This document shows, piece after piece, positions 26,597 to 35,145 of a stretch of 64,000 nt of DNA. A model generated the notes under the pieces. It made no database searches. It saw only the letters and a program-made list of their open reading frames with translations, and was not told where the DNA came from. Both the position numbers and the translations under genes were made by a program. Source of the DNA: Spartinivicinus marinus. GTDB lineage: Bacteria; Pseudomonadota; Gammaproteobacteria; Pseudomonadales; Zooshikellaceae. The stretch spans positions 6,034,501-6,098,500 of the forward strand of contig NZ_JAPJZK010000001.1 of NCBI RefSeq assembly GCF_026309355.1, written 5' to 3'. Position 1 is the first letter of the stretch. Each line of letters starts with the position of its first letter.

Positions 26597-27282
26597 AAAT
26601 CACCCCCACTCAGTTTGTAATAGACTTGGGGCTTAGTGCCGTATTCTTTTTTCAATTGCGTCGCTTTCTTGGTACCTATCTGACGTGATACTTCGCTGTC
26701 AGGATCATCCAGATCACCAAAAAAGCGTGCTTCAACGGGGCATACTAAATCACAGCTAGGGGTAAACTGTGGATCCACACCAATTTTATCAATTTGATTG
26801 CTGTTTATGGCTTGTTCCAATTTGTGCCAACAAAAGGTGCATTTTTCCATCACATTGTTTTTTTTATGGTGGGTAGGATGGCGTTGCTCCTGGGGAATAG
26901 TCTCTAAAGGACTCAACTTATCTTCGCCATAAAGTGATGTTACTTCTTTATTGAGCTGAGGCACATTATAGGGGCAAACAGTATCGCAATAACCACAGCC
27001 TATACATTTGTCATAATCAACCAGCACCACACCATATTCATTTTTGCTAATGGCATGTACATCAATAGCATCACACACCGTTTGGCACGGCGCATCCTCA
27101 CAGTGCATACAACCCATGGTGCCAAATACTTTGCCAACATGAGGGTAAGTGCCAATCTCATATTCAATCATTTCATTCCAAGGTGAGCCGGGAGTGTAAT
27201 GATTTTCCTGATAACACGCCGCTACACAAGCCTGACACCCCATGCAGCGATCCATATCGATTAGCCGTACAAACTTGGTCAT
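26593..27282 (-). CDS. Four-cluster ferredoxin subunit of a molybdoenzyme (DmsB/PsrB/ArrB-like)
   Basis: The 229-residue protein has the four [4Fe-4S] binding sets of the DmsB/NrfC/PsrB family: CMGCQACVAAC at residues 12-22, a set with CMHCEDAPCQTVC, CIGCGYCDTVCPY, and the last shared between EKCTFCWHK and PSCDLVCPVEARFFGDLDD. It passes electrons to the molybdenum subunit encoded 24 bases upstream. It has no signal peptide, so it would be exported in complex through the partner's Tat signal. Length is close to ArrB and PsrB proteins. Confidence 0.92.
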   Translation of the reverse strand: MTKFVRLIDMDRCMGCQACVAACYQENHYTPGSPWNEMIEYEIGTYPHVGKVFGTMGCMHCEDAPCQTVCDAIDVHAISKNEYGVVLVDYDKCIGCGYCDTVCPYNVPQLNKEVTSLYGEDKLSPLETIPQEQRHPTHHKKNNVMEKCTFCWHKLEQAINSNQIDKIGVDPQFTPSCDLVCPVEARFFGDLDDPDSEVSRQIGTKKATQLKKEYGTKPQVYYKLSGGDF

Positions 27283-27306
27283 AGAATTATACTCACTCGT
27301 GTATTT

Positions 27307-29904
27307 CTACACTTTTTTCAAACGACATACCGAGTCATTAAAACTATCCATTCCAGACACTAAATCAGAGTGTGATTCCAATATTGAATTAATCCAAATT
27401 CCCTTTCGCGCATAATCCGGCATACCTAGGCTTTGCTGACCATAGTGATAAGATACTGCCAGGGTGTCAGGCCTGATGCATTGAGTTAACTTAACGCGGC
27501 CTTCCACGCTGCCCACACGGGTTTCAATCTGCACTTTATCCTTTTCTTTAAGTTTTAATTCAATGGCCGTTTGTTCATTAATTAATACAAAATTCTCATC
27601 AGCTTCTGGGCCTAAGGCATTTAATAAGGGATTCATTGCGGTATTACCAGACTGAGTTCGATTCATCCGTTTGTATGTAATGATATAAAAAGGGTATTTA
27701 TCCTTATTACGATGGGGCACAGGCATACTATGTACCCTTAATGGCAACGGTGATAAGGAAACTTGGTAATCATCCAGATCAATATTTTTTATATCATGTT
27801 GCTTAACAGTTTCTTTAATATTAAATAGTGTACCCAGCATGCTTTCTGCGTAGAACTGCATTTTTGGCTTACCTGCCCCCTTAAATTTAGCCTCTACCCC
27901 TTTTAAGTAAGTATCATTTTCGGATAAATGCTTACCGCTAAAGCCATGCTCTACGGCATAACTAAATTCCTTACCTTTGGTTTTTTCCAGCCATAAATTT
28001 TCTACTACTTCTTTTGCGCTATAATCCCGCCCTGTTTTTAGCGGATTCTTCTTTAACCCCCACTTTTTATTAATTTGTTCAATGTATTGATCTCGTAATC
28101 CTAAACGACTAGCTAGCTCCCAGATAATGGAAAATCCATCATGGGGCAAATTAAACACATTAGTTACTGGTTGACGTATAGCCGTATGTTTAGTGGCTGG
28201 CGTATAACGTGTTGGTGATAAATGCCAGGATTCTAGATAAGTTAAATCGGGCAGCACAATATCTGCCATCTCCGCTGTTTCTGACATAACAATGTCAATC
28301 ACCACGTTATAGGTTTTTTCCAATGATTTAAATTGTTCCTTACTATCCGTAGTTGAAAATGGTCGATTGGTGGCATAGAAGATTTGCATTTCGGGGGTAT
28401 AAGGTAAACCGTATTTTTTAGGTTCCAAAATAGTTTTTGCCACCTGCTGAGCAACATTATGAGTGGCATGAGGAAAAAAAATACTTTCCTGTAAATCCAC
28501 TCGTGTAGGTGGATACTCTGCTTCAGCAGGCTCCATATAACCAGGCTTTTTGTGCACACTATGTAGGTTAAGGCCACCCACCGCATCAATGCTGCCCAAT
28601 AGCATTTGTACAATTAAACCGGCACGCCAATTCTGTACACCATATTGTTTAGCCGCAAGACCACGAAAAGTATGAATAGCTACGGGGCGATAACGTAAAG
28701 TCTGCCCATTACGTACAACCGTCGCACCAATTTGGGCCTGTTTCGCCAGTTCCTCTGTCAACCGTCTAATAGTTGCAGCAGGCACCCCTGCTTCTTCTGC
28801 TATATCCTTATCATTCAGCGTATTTAAACTATCTGCGAATACCTGAAATGCTGTGGAATATTCTTTTTGATTATGGGTAAACCGTCCTGCTAATTCTGGT
28901 TTGATTCTACCTGAGCTAAATGCCACTGCCTGCTGCGTTACCTGGTCCCATACCAGTGCTTGACCATCCTTATCCCGTAAAAACTCCCCATTGGTATCCA
29001 CCAAATTGGGCGCATTAGTGTATTGGGTAAGAAACTCCCTATCAATCCAGTTCTCTTGAATTAAAATACGTGCCATTCCCAGTAACAGTAAAATATCCTT
29101 GCCTGGCCTTACCGGTATCCATTCATTGGCTTTTGCTGCGCTATTAGACAAACGTGGTTCTACCACTACCACTTTCATGCCCCGTTCTTTTGCGTCAGTT
29201 ACGGTATGATCCAGCCAGCGAGCAAACTGCTCACCTTCAAAATAGTTAGCGCCAAAATTAAGTAAGTAGTTACACTCATTAATATCCGGTAAAAACCCAT
29301 GATATCCCCAGGTAATTTCATCGGCCACATGACGTGCAGCTTCACAGGAAGTTGTTCGATGTACCAAGTTTGGCGTACCAAAAGCGGCAGTAAAAGCTTT
29401 GGGGAACTTATCTCCTATTAAGTATTTTCCATGGCCGTGTTGCCAAACAAATTTTCGTGGATCATCTTCGCGTATGCGTTGGAGTTTTTTGGTAATGGTG
29501 TCAAAGGCTTCATCCCAAGAAATTTCTACCCAACCTGGGTCTTGGTCTAAGCCTTTTTTAGGGTTGGTCCGTTTCAATGGTGTTTTGATACGGTAAGGAT
29601 TATAGGTATTAAAGCTACCTGATACCCCTTTTGGGCAAATACCATGATTATAAAACTCAGCTCGTGCTTCATCAGGATAAATACTACGAATAATATTGTT
29701 CTCTAATTTAATATTAATACCACAGAAATTCACACAATGAGCACAAGTAGACTTAACATAACGAATCACTGACTCATTAGCTGCTGATGCTCCTGTTTTC
29801 ACCTTTTCAATTTCCGTGGCAATAACAGACCATGGCACACCAAAACCAGCAAACAATGACAATAAGCTGCTATTCTTTAAAAACACTCTTCGACTCAAAC
29901 TCAT
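27307..29904 (-). CDS. Tat-exported molybdopterin oxidoreductase, Cys-ligated (substrate unknown)
   Basis: The 865-residue catalytic subunit belongs to the DMSO-reductase family. Residues 4-10 (SRRVFLK) form a twin-arginine signal. C54, C57, C61 and C90 bind the N-terminal [4Fe-4S] cluster. HRTTSCEAARH places Cys187 at the molybdenum-ligand position, as in PhsA, PsrA, TtrA and ArrA types rather than Ser-ligated DMSO/TMAO reductases. The C-terminal molydopterin-binding domain includes YHYGQQSLG. The operon (multihaem quinol oxidase, this subunit, Fe-S subunit, dihaem cytochrome, TorD) indicates a respiratory reductase. Size and partners resemble arsenate (ArrAB) or sulfur-oxyanion reductases, but the HGHGKY segment does not settle the substrate. 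Confidence 0.9.
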   Translation of the reverse strand: MSLSRRVFLKNSSLLSLFAGFGVPWSVIATEIEKVKTGASAANESVIRYVKSTCAHCVNFCGINIKLENNIIRSIYPDEARAEFYNHGICPKGVSGSFNTYNPYRIKTPLKRTNPKKGLDQDPGWVEISWDEAFDTITKKLQRIREDDPRKFVWQHGHGKYLIGDKFPKAFTAAFGTPNLVHRTTSCEAARHVADEITWGYHGFLPDINECNYLLNFGANYFEGEQFARWLDHTVTDAKERGMKVVVVEPRLSNSAAKANEWIPVRPGKDILLLLGMARILIQENWIDREFLTQYTNAPNLVDTNGEFLRDKDGQALVWDQVTQQAVAFSSGRIKPELAGRFTHNQKEYSTAFQVFADSLNTLNDKDIAEEAGVPAATIRRLTEELAKQAQIGATVVRNGQTLRYRPVAIHTFRGLAAKQYGVQNWRAGLIVQMLLGSIDAVGGLNLHSVHKKPGYMEPAEAEYPPTRVDLQESIFFPHATHNVAQQVAKTILEPKKYGLPYTPEMQIFYATNRPFSTTDSKEQFKSLEKTYNVVIDIVMSETAEMADIVLPDLTYLESWHLSPTRYTPATKHTAIRQPVTNVFNLPHDGFSIIWELASRLGLRDQYIEQINKKWGLKKNPLKTGRDYSAKEVVENLWLEKTKGKEFSYAVEHGFSGKHLSENDTYLKGVEAKFKGAGKPKMQFYAESMLGTLFNIKETVKQHDIKNIDLDDYQVSLSPLPLRVHSMPVPHRNKDKYPFYIITYKRMNRTQSGNTAMNPLLNALGPEADENFVLINEQTAIELKLKEKDKVQIETRVGSVEGRVKLTQCIRPDTLAVSYHYGQQSLGMPDYARKGIWINSILESHSDLVSGMDSFNDSVCRLKKV

Positions 29905-29955
29905 AGCAAAATCGTCTTATATTTTTTTGTTTTCATTTTAAAAACCATTATTCAT

Positions 29956-30549
29956 TTATAGCTTGTTATTTATCTCTACTCGTTTAAGAAAGCTTTCTCT
30001 CGGCTCAACCTCATCATGGACTAAGTTAAAATGACAACCTATGCAGGTAACGCTATTGCGCTCAGCAAGTTCATGTTGGCGCTGACCTCGTTCTCGGGAT
30101 GGCTTAACTGCAACATGACAATTACGACAGGTGTGACTGTCATTATCCAATAGCCAATCTCGTACCCGGTAAGCCATTTCTGGCCGTGCCGCATTCCATT
30201 GCTCTTCTGATGAGAAATCATTAACGAGAAGAGACCATAAGTCACGAGTACCATCTGTAATATGAGCCCATGTTGCTGGCAGCAGTCCTTTGGGAATATG
30301 ACAATCAGCACAGCTTGCTTGAACACCGGAGCTGGTAGCACGATGACTCGACTGTATAAAGATGGATTCATTAGCAACAAAACGCGTCATAGGGTGACAA
30401 CTGTTGCTGCAAAAATTATCAGTTGATGTTAATTGATCGACTTTCTCTAAAGCTAGTATAAATAACATACCAACCAGCACACCCATTATGACAGATATAG
30501 AAAATATATATTTAAATACCTTAAATATACTTTTCCTTCTCCAAACCAT
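29956..30549 (-). CDS. NapC/NirT-family multihaem quinol-oxidising cytochrome
   Basis: The 197-residue protein has one N-terminal membrane helix (about residues 12-34) and a periplasmic part with four haem motifs: CSNSCH followed by PM, CADCH, CRNCH and CIGCH. The first is CX3CH rather than CX2CH. NapC/NirT/CymA proteins oxidise quinol in the membrane and deliver electrons to periplasmic reductases. It is the first gene of the leftward operon; the molybdoenzyme follows after 51 bases. Divergent rquA lies 301 bases away, hinting that rhodoquinol may be its donor. Confidence 0.9.
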   Translation of the reverse strand: MVWRRKSIFKVFKYIFSISVIMGVLVGMLFILALEKVDQLTSTDNFCSNSCHPMTRFVANESIFIQSSHRATSSGVQASCADCHIPKGLLPATWAHITDGTRDLWSLLVNDFSSEEQWNAARPEMAYRVRDWLLDNDSHTCRNCHVAVKPSRERGQRQHELAERNSVTCIGCHFNLVHDEVEPRESFLKRVEINNKL

Positions 30550-30850
30550 CGAAATAAGCCCCTGTAATTACTGTCATGAGTCGTGAATAATGTTGACTAA
30601 TATCTTCTCTACACATGCGGTTATTGATGAATAATATGAAAACTTTACTTTTGACTAAAGTTTAGCGCTAATTTAGAAAAAAACATTTTCACATGAGAGA
30701 AAATAAGTCATTGCAAAGTTGGCACTTATTCTTCCTGTACACTTTGCTATACTCAATATAAGCTCATAAAGCACGTTTTCAAATACTTTGGTAACCTATT
30801 TCTAGATTTATTAGCTAATACAATTTCTGGAAGAAAGCATAAGTCTCGCT
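30550..30850. other. Divergent control region of the respiratory operon and rquA
   Basis: These 301 bases must contain promoters in both directions. An extended -10 (TGCTATACT, 30745-30753) faces rquA, without a convincing -35. TTGAT at 30624 is half of an FNR-type site, but the second half is poor, so I do not call an FNR box. No gene is seen. Confidence 0.4.
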
Positions 30851-31579
30851 ATGTATGATAGAACTAGAAATGATCAATTGAAAACTGGACTAAGTAATTC
30901 GTGTCAATCAGTAGATATTCCTGAGTATTTAGATCGGAAATATTGGTGGGCCTATTTACATCCTGCCGGCGTGCGCTTTTTTGATCAGGCCTGGGTGGTA
31001 CGAAGTATATTGTTTGGCAATTACAATCACTTGAAAAGTAAGGTTGTCTCAGCTATTGATTCCAGAAATAGTGATGTTTTGCAAATAGCTGCAGTATATG
31101 GAGATATATCCCAGGAAATAGCGAGGAAAATTCAACCGAACGGCTCTCTACATATTATTGATGTGGCTCCAATTCAATTAGCCAATTTACAAACCAAAAT
31201 GGCTTATTACGAGAACTTTTATTTATATCATAGAGATTCTACTGATCTTGGTTTCCCAAGTAACAGTTTTGACACTGTGCTATTGTTCTTCCTGTTACAT
31301 GAGCAGCCAGACTTAGTTAAATCAGCAACTTTGGCTGAAGCCTGTAGGGTACTGAAACCAGGAGGCAAACTGATTATTATTGACTACCATAAGCCTGTTA
31401 ATTGGCATCCCTGCAAATGGGTGCTAATGCCTGTTCTCCGGTTACTGGAGCCATATGCATTGAGTCTCTGGAAACAACCTCTTATCCGGTTTCTACCAAA
31501 ACAACAACCTCTCGCCCATGTCAACATTTGTTACCACTTCGGTCGCTTATATCAGGAGGTCGTTGTGTATTTACCCTAG
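30851..31579 (+). CDS. rquA: Rhodoquinone biosynthesis methyltransferase-like protein RquA
   Basis: The 242-residue protein has a class I SAM-methyltransferase fold with the features I associate with RquA: the N-terminal YWWAYLHPAGVRFFDQAW and SILFGNYNHLK, motif I altered to LQIAAVYGDIS, then DVAPIQLANL, and LLFFLLHEQPDLVKSATLAEA with LKPGGKLIIIDYH. RquA converts ubiquinone to rhodoquinone by replacing a methoxy with an amino group, giving a low-potential quinone for anaerobic respiration. It is transcribed divergently from a quinol-dependent molybdoenzyme operon within a repeat-flanked insert. Ubiquinone methyltransferases UbiE/UbiG are the main alternative but lack the N-terminal block. Confidence 0.85.
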   Translation: MYDRTRNDQLKTGLSNSCQSVDIPEYLDRKYWWAYLHPAGVRFFDQAWVVRSILFGNYNHLKSKVVSAIDSRNSDVLQIAAVYGDISQEIARKIQPNGSLHIIDVAPIQLANLQTKMAYYENFYLYHRDSTDLGFPSNSFDTVLLFFLLHEQPDLVKSATLAEACRVLKPGGKLIIIDYHKPVNWHPCKWVLMPVLRLLEPYALSLWKQPLIRFLPKQQPLAHVNICYHFGRLYQEVVVYLP

Positions 31580-31618
31580 TTTTAGCTTTTTAAATGAGCT
31601 TCGATAACAATTTCACTA

Positions 31619-31999
31619 TTATGCTTTTCCATTTATTTTCTTCCATATTAGCCATATAACACAACATGCAATTGGAATAAGCCAAAACAACATAGCAAAA
31701 GCCCATGGTATAAATTCTGATGAATAGAGGTTAGTTAAGAAATCATTCTTGACTAGAAGAACTATTACAAGCTGAGCAAACCCCGTAGTATAGATTATCA
31801 CTATAGCTGAAAAATAGTTTCTTAGCTTGTTTACTTTTCCAGTAAAAAATATAGAAACAACCAAAGGTGTCAACAAAAAAAATAACACCAAAACTACCAG
31901 TACTAATAGGCCAAGACCAGCACGAACACCTCCACTCGCAAATAGAGTTATTGGCAATACAGACAATACTGTAGCAACAAAACAAGCTAACTTAGCCAT
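31619..31999 (-). CDS. Small membrane protein, four hydrophobic segments
   Basis: This 126-residue hypothetical protein is nearly all hydrophobic, with segments at about residues 5-22, 27-50, 62-82 and 94-117, so it is integral to the inner membrane. It converges with rquA (39 bases between stops) and lies inside the repeat-flanked insert. No family is recognised and no catalytic motif is visible. It could be a quinone- or respiration-related accessory, but only location suggests that. Confidence 0.6.
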   Translation of the reverse strand: MAKLACFVATVLSVLPITLFASGGVRAGLGLLVLVVLVLFFLLTPLVVSIFFTGKVNKLRNYFSAIVIIYTTGFAQLVIVLLVKNDFLTNLYSSEFIPWAFAMLFWLIPIACCVIWLIWKKINGKA

Positions 32000-32520
32000 A
32001 ACAGATACATCTAAAAATACTATTTTATATTTCCATCATAAGTGGTTCCTAGTGTTTGAAATACTTATCGAATCATAAGCATTCATTGAGCATCACAGCT
32101 AAATACCATAATCACCAACTAATAACCTATTTTTTCAAAAGCTATTTTTTAACAGTCAGTCTTTTTAATATACACAAAGAAAGTTAAGAAACCATAAAAC
32201 TCCACTGCACTCACGCTATTGATTCATATAAAATTATAGCTTTATTCCGACTATATTTATCTTGATTAATAAGTTTCTTGATATTAGTTATCTAAAAACA
32301 AAAGTGACCCTAGCATATTCTTCTTGAATGATTTTTAGGGCTTGTTATACCCCACCCATCTATTAATTGAAGGCTCATTGGGTTTCGTCACTCGATGGCT
32401 GCATCTAAAACCATTCACTTTGATTATATAAGTATTAACTATAGCTTTTCTTAAAACTAATAAAGTAAAAATTTAGGCTAGAATATGAAACATGCCTTAT
32501 TCACATAATGGAAAAAACTG
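32000..32520. other. Upstream region of acs with repeat copy B
   Basis: No gene is seen in these 521 AT-rich bases. Repeat copy B occupies 32315-32430, ending about 90 bases before the acs start, so it may contribute promoter or hairpin sequence to acs. Confidence 0.5.
32315..32430. repeat. MITE-like inverted-repeat element, copy B (about 116 bp)
   Basis: The left end ATATTCTTCTTGAATGATTT and the right end (opposite strand) TATATAATCAAAGTGAATGG match the family; the interior is shorter than in copy A and more diverged (GGCTCATTGGGTTTCGTCAC). It lies between the small membrane protein gene and acs. Confidence 0.65.
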
Positions 32521-34467
32521 ATGAATACTCTTCAAATTTATAATGTTGATGAAAATGTTGCTAGCAACGCTTGGGTTGACCACGAAAGATATCTCACCCT
32601 TTACCAGCAATCAATTGATAATCCTGAAGCATTTTGGAGAGAACAAGGAAAATGTATAAACTGGATTAAACCTTATACACAAATTCGAGATGTTGATTTT
32701 AACTACGATAATCTACATATTCGCTGGTATTATGATGGAACACTGAATGCCTGTGCTAACTGTATAGATAGACATTTACCTACACGGGCACATCAAACAG
32801 CCATAATCTGGGAAGGGGATAATCCCTCAGATGAAGCTTATATTACTTATCAAGTGCTTTATGAAAAAGTGTGTCAGTTTGCTAATGCACTTAAAAAGTT
32901 GGGGGTAAAAAAATCTGATGTGGTAACAATCTACATGCCTATGATTCCTGAAGCTGCTTATGCAATGCTGGCCTGCGCCCGTATTGGAGCAATTCACTCA
33001 GTAGTATTCGGCGGCTTTTCGTCAGAGGCATTAGCTAATCGAATTGATAATGGCTTGTCTAGAGTGGTAATTACTGCTGATGAAAGCGTCCGCGGAGGTA
33101 AACGTACTCCTCTGAAAGAAAACGTTAATACGGCAGCTAAGCTATTAAAAGAAACAACTTTAGATTCAGTTATAGTTGTAAAACGAACTGGAGGGGACAT
33201 ACACTGGGAAGAAGGTAGGGATTATTGGTATGATGATCTAGTTAACAATGCCTCGCTTGACTGCCCTTGTGAAGAAATGGATGCAGAAGATCCACTTTTC
33301 ATCTTATATACATCAGGTTCTACAGGTAAACCTAAAGGTGTGCTACATACGACAGGTGGTTATATGGTGTATGCATCATTAACATATCGCTATGTGTTTG
33401 ATTATCATGAAGGAGATATTTATTGGTGTACGGCAGATGTTGGCTGGATTACTGGCCATAGCTATGTAGTTTTTGGTCCATTGGCTAATGGAGCAACAAC
33501 ATTAATGTTTGAGGGTACCCCTACCTATCCAGATGCTTCTCGGTGTTGGCAAATAGTCGATAAATATAAAGTAAATATTTTCTACACAGCACCTACTGCA
33601 ATTAGAGCCTTAATGCGGTTTGGTGACGAACCCGTTAAGAAAACCTCAAGACAGTCTCTTAAATTACTAGGAACAGTGGGTGAGCCCATTAATCCAAATG
33701 CTTGGGAGTGGTATTATAACATAGTTGGAAAACAGCAGTGTCCAATCGTTGATACTTGGTGGCAAACCGAAACTGGCGGTATTCTTCTAACGCCTTTACC
33801 TGGAGCTACAAACCTAAAACCAGGCTCAGCTACACTTCCATTTTTTGGTATTGAACCTGCATTGGTAGATGACAAGGGTAGTATTTTACAGGACACCGCT
33901 GAGGGAAATTTGGTTTTTTTAAATAGCTGGCCAGGTCAAATGCGTACTGTTTATCAACACCATGAGCGGTTTCGCAATACTTACTTCTCCAACTTCAAAA
34001 ACATGTTTATGACAGGTGATCGTGCACGACGAGATGAAGATGGATATTATTGGATTACTGGACGTGTAGATGATGTGATTAACGTCTCTGGTCACCGTTT
34101 AGGGACAGCAGAAATTGAAAGCGCCTTAGTCAAACATGAAATAGTTGCAGAAGCAGCCGTAGTTGGCTTTCCCCATGACATTAAGGGGCAAGGTATTTAT
34201 GCTTTTGTCATCTTGGTTGTTGGAAAAGAAGGCAGTAAAGCGCTTTGTGAAGAGCTTAAACTGATGGCTAGACAGGAAATCGGCCCAATAGCCGTTCCCG
34301 ACATTATTCAGTTTACTCCTGGACTACCGAAGACCCGCTCTGGTAAAATCATGCGCCGAATTCTCCGTAAAGTGGCCTCTGGAGAGTTCGATGATTTGGG
34401 AGATATATCCACATTAGCTGACCCTACAATTGTTGAATCATTAACTTTAAATCGAGTAATAAAATAA
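32521..34467 (+). CDS. acs: Acetyl-coenzyme A synthetase
   Basis: The 648-residue AMP-forming acetate-CoA ligase is full length. Signature segments are the P-loop-like [65 protein letters not shown], and the C-terminal [15 protein letters not shown], whose lysine is the known site of regulatory acetylation in this family. It activates acetate (acetate + ATP + CoA to acetyl-CoA). It stands alone within the repeat-flanked insert, its stop only about ten bases before the decayed deacetylase copy. The genome may carry another acs elsewhere; this cannot be seen here. Confidence 0.95.
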   Translation: MNTLQIYNVDENVASNAWVDHERYLTLYQQSIDNPEAFWREQGKCINWIKPYTQIRDVDFNYDNLHIRWYYDGTLNACANCIDRHLPTRAHQTAIIWEGDNPSDEAYITYQVLYEKVCQFANALKKLGVKKSDVVTIYMPMIPEAAYAMLACARIGAIHSVVFGGFSSEALANRIDNGLSRVVITADESVRGGKRTPLKENVNTAAKLLKETTLDSVIVVKRTGGDIHWEEGRDYWYDDLVNNASLDCPCEEMDAEDPLFILYTSGSTGKPKGVLHTTGGYMVYASLTYRYVFDYHEGDIYWCTADVGWITGHSYVVFGPLANGATTLMFEGTPTYPDASRCWQIVDKYKVNIFYTAPTAIRALMRFGDEPVKKTSRQSLKLLGTVGEPINPNAWEWYYNIVGKQQCPIVDTWWQTETGGILLTPLPGATNLKPGSATLPFFGIEPALVDDKGSILQDTAEGNLVFLNSWPGQMRTVYQHHERFRNTYFSNFKNMFMTGDRARRDEDGYYWITGRVDDVINVSGHRLGTAEIESALVKHEIVAEAAVVGFPHDIKGQGIYAFVILVVGKEGSKALCEELKLMARQEIGPIAVPDIIQFTPGLPKTRSGKIMRRILRKVASGEFDDLGDISTLADPTIVESLTLNRVIK

Positions 34468-34476
34468 CTGAAGAAC

Positions 34477-34656
34477 GTGTATGAATTGGCCAACATGTAT
34501 TACATGGGCTGATGATGCATCATTTAGATAGACCACGATGCAGATTGCTGGCAATTTTGCCAACAATTATGTGAGTTTTTAAAGCCTTATTCTCATGTTC
34601 AATGGCAACAGCCCAACCGATTATTCAGTAAAGCATCCGTTATTTCACTGGTTTAA
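34477..34656 (+). pseudogene. Decayed 3' end of the polysaccharide deacetylase gene
   Basis: Bases 34481-34510 match the intact gene at 25048-25077. The sequence then jumps to the equivalent of 25256, a 178-base deletion whose two endpoints both carry TGGGCT (one copy is kept, 34505-34510). A 4-base insertion (AGAC) follows near 34530 and shifts the frame. The remainder to the TAA at 34654-34656 is almost identical to the intact copy. It has no start and cannot make a functional enzyme. Confidence 0.9.
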
Positions 34657-34784
34657 TCGCTTAAGAGCACATTAAAACGATTTTAGTGAGCGAAAAAATA
34701 ATCCTAAACCTCCAATTGCTAATACCAAGATAGTAATCAAATCAAAAGCAGACATCGCCTTAAGACTAAAATGAATAGAGGTAA
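34481..34784. repeat. Right copy of the junction repeat flanking a 9-kb insert
   Basis: This is the partner of 25048-25525 in the same orientation, with one internal deletion. It ends at 34784, where the intact 133-aa gene continues leftward-coding while the left copy switches to unrelated cargo. Recombination between 25250-25525 and 34505-34784 would remove about 9.26 kb. Confidence 0.9.
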
Positions 34785-35073
34785 TAACTCCAAAAATTAA
34801 CGCCACTAAAGAGCCAACAAATAAAATCCAACCGATAATATTTTTACCCTCATAGAAAACCAGCCCTATTCCAAACATAAAAGGAATCATCACCATACCA
34901 TTGGTAATGGTAAAGTTAGCACCCCATCCTGAAAAATTATATAACCCCACCCCCATACCAAATGTTGATCGAACTGAAATTGCGTTAAACAACAGGTAAA
35001 AGCCACCACACATCATAATCAGTCCAATAAGAAACAGTCCTACTCCACCGGATGTTCCCCCAGCACCTCTCAT
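34672..35073 (-). CDS. Glycine-rich small membrane protein
   Basis: This 133-residue hypothetical protein has four hydrophobic segments (about residues 9-30, 57-75, 81-102 and 108-130) and a Gly-rich N-terminus (MRGAGGTSGGVG). No family is recognised. A 3' fragment of the same gene lies at 25413-25525, showing this was the ancestral neighbour of the deacetylase before the 9-kb segment came between them. Seventy-odd bases separate it from the DUF4123 gene, which points the same way. Confidence 0.7.
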   Translation of the reverse strand: MRGAGGTSGGVGLFLIGLIMMCGGFYLLFNAISVRSTFGMGVGLYNFSGWGANFTITNGMVMIPFMFGIGLVFYEGKNIIGWILFVGSLVALIFGVITSIHFSLKAMSAFDLITILVLAIGGLGLFFRSLKSF

Positions 35074-35145
35074 AGATTGCCCCTTATTTCACACCTCACT
35101 CATTGTAAGGTATTATCATTTTTAGGCTAATAAAGTATTTGTGGC

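Noticed and set aside
30621-30640. An FNR box upstream of the respiratory operon
   Set aside because: Only one half (TTGAT) matches; the other half is poor, so it does not meet a reasonable standard.
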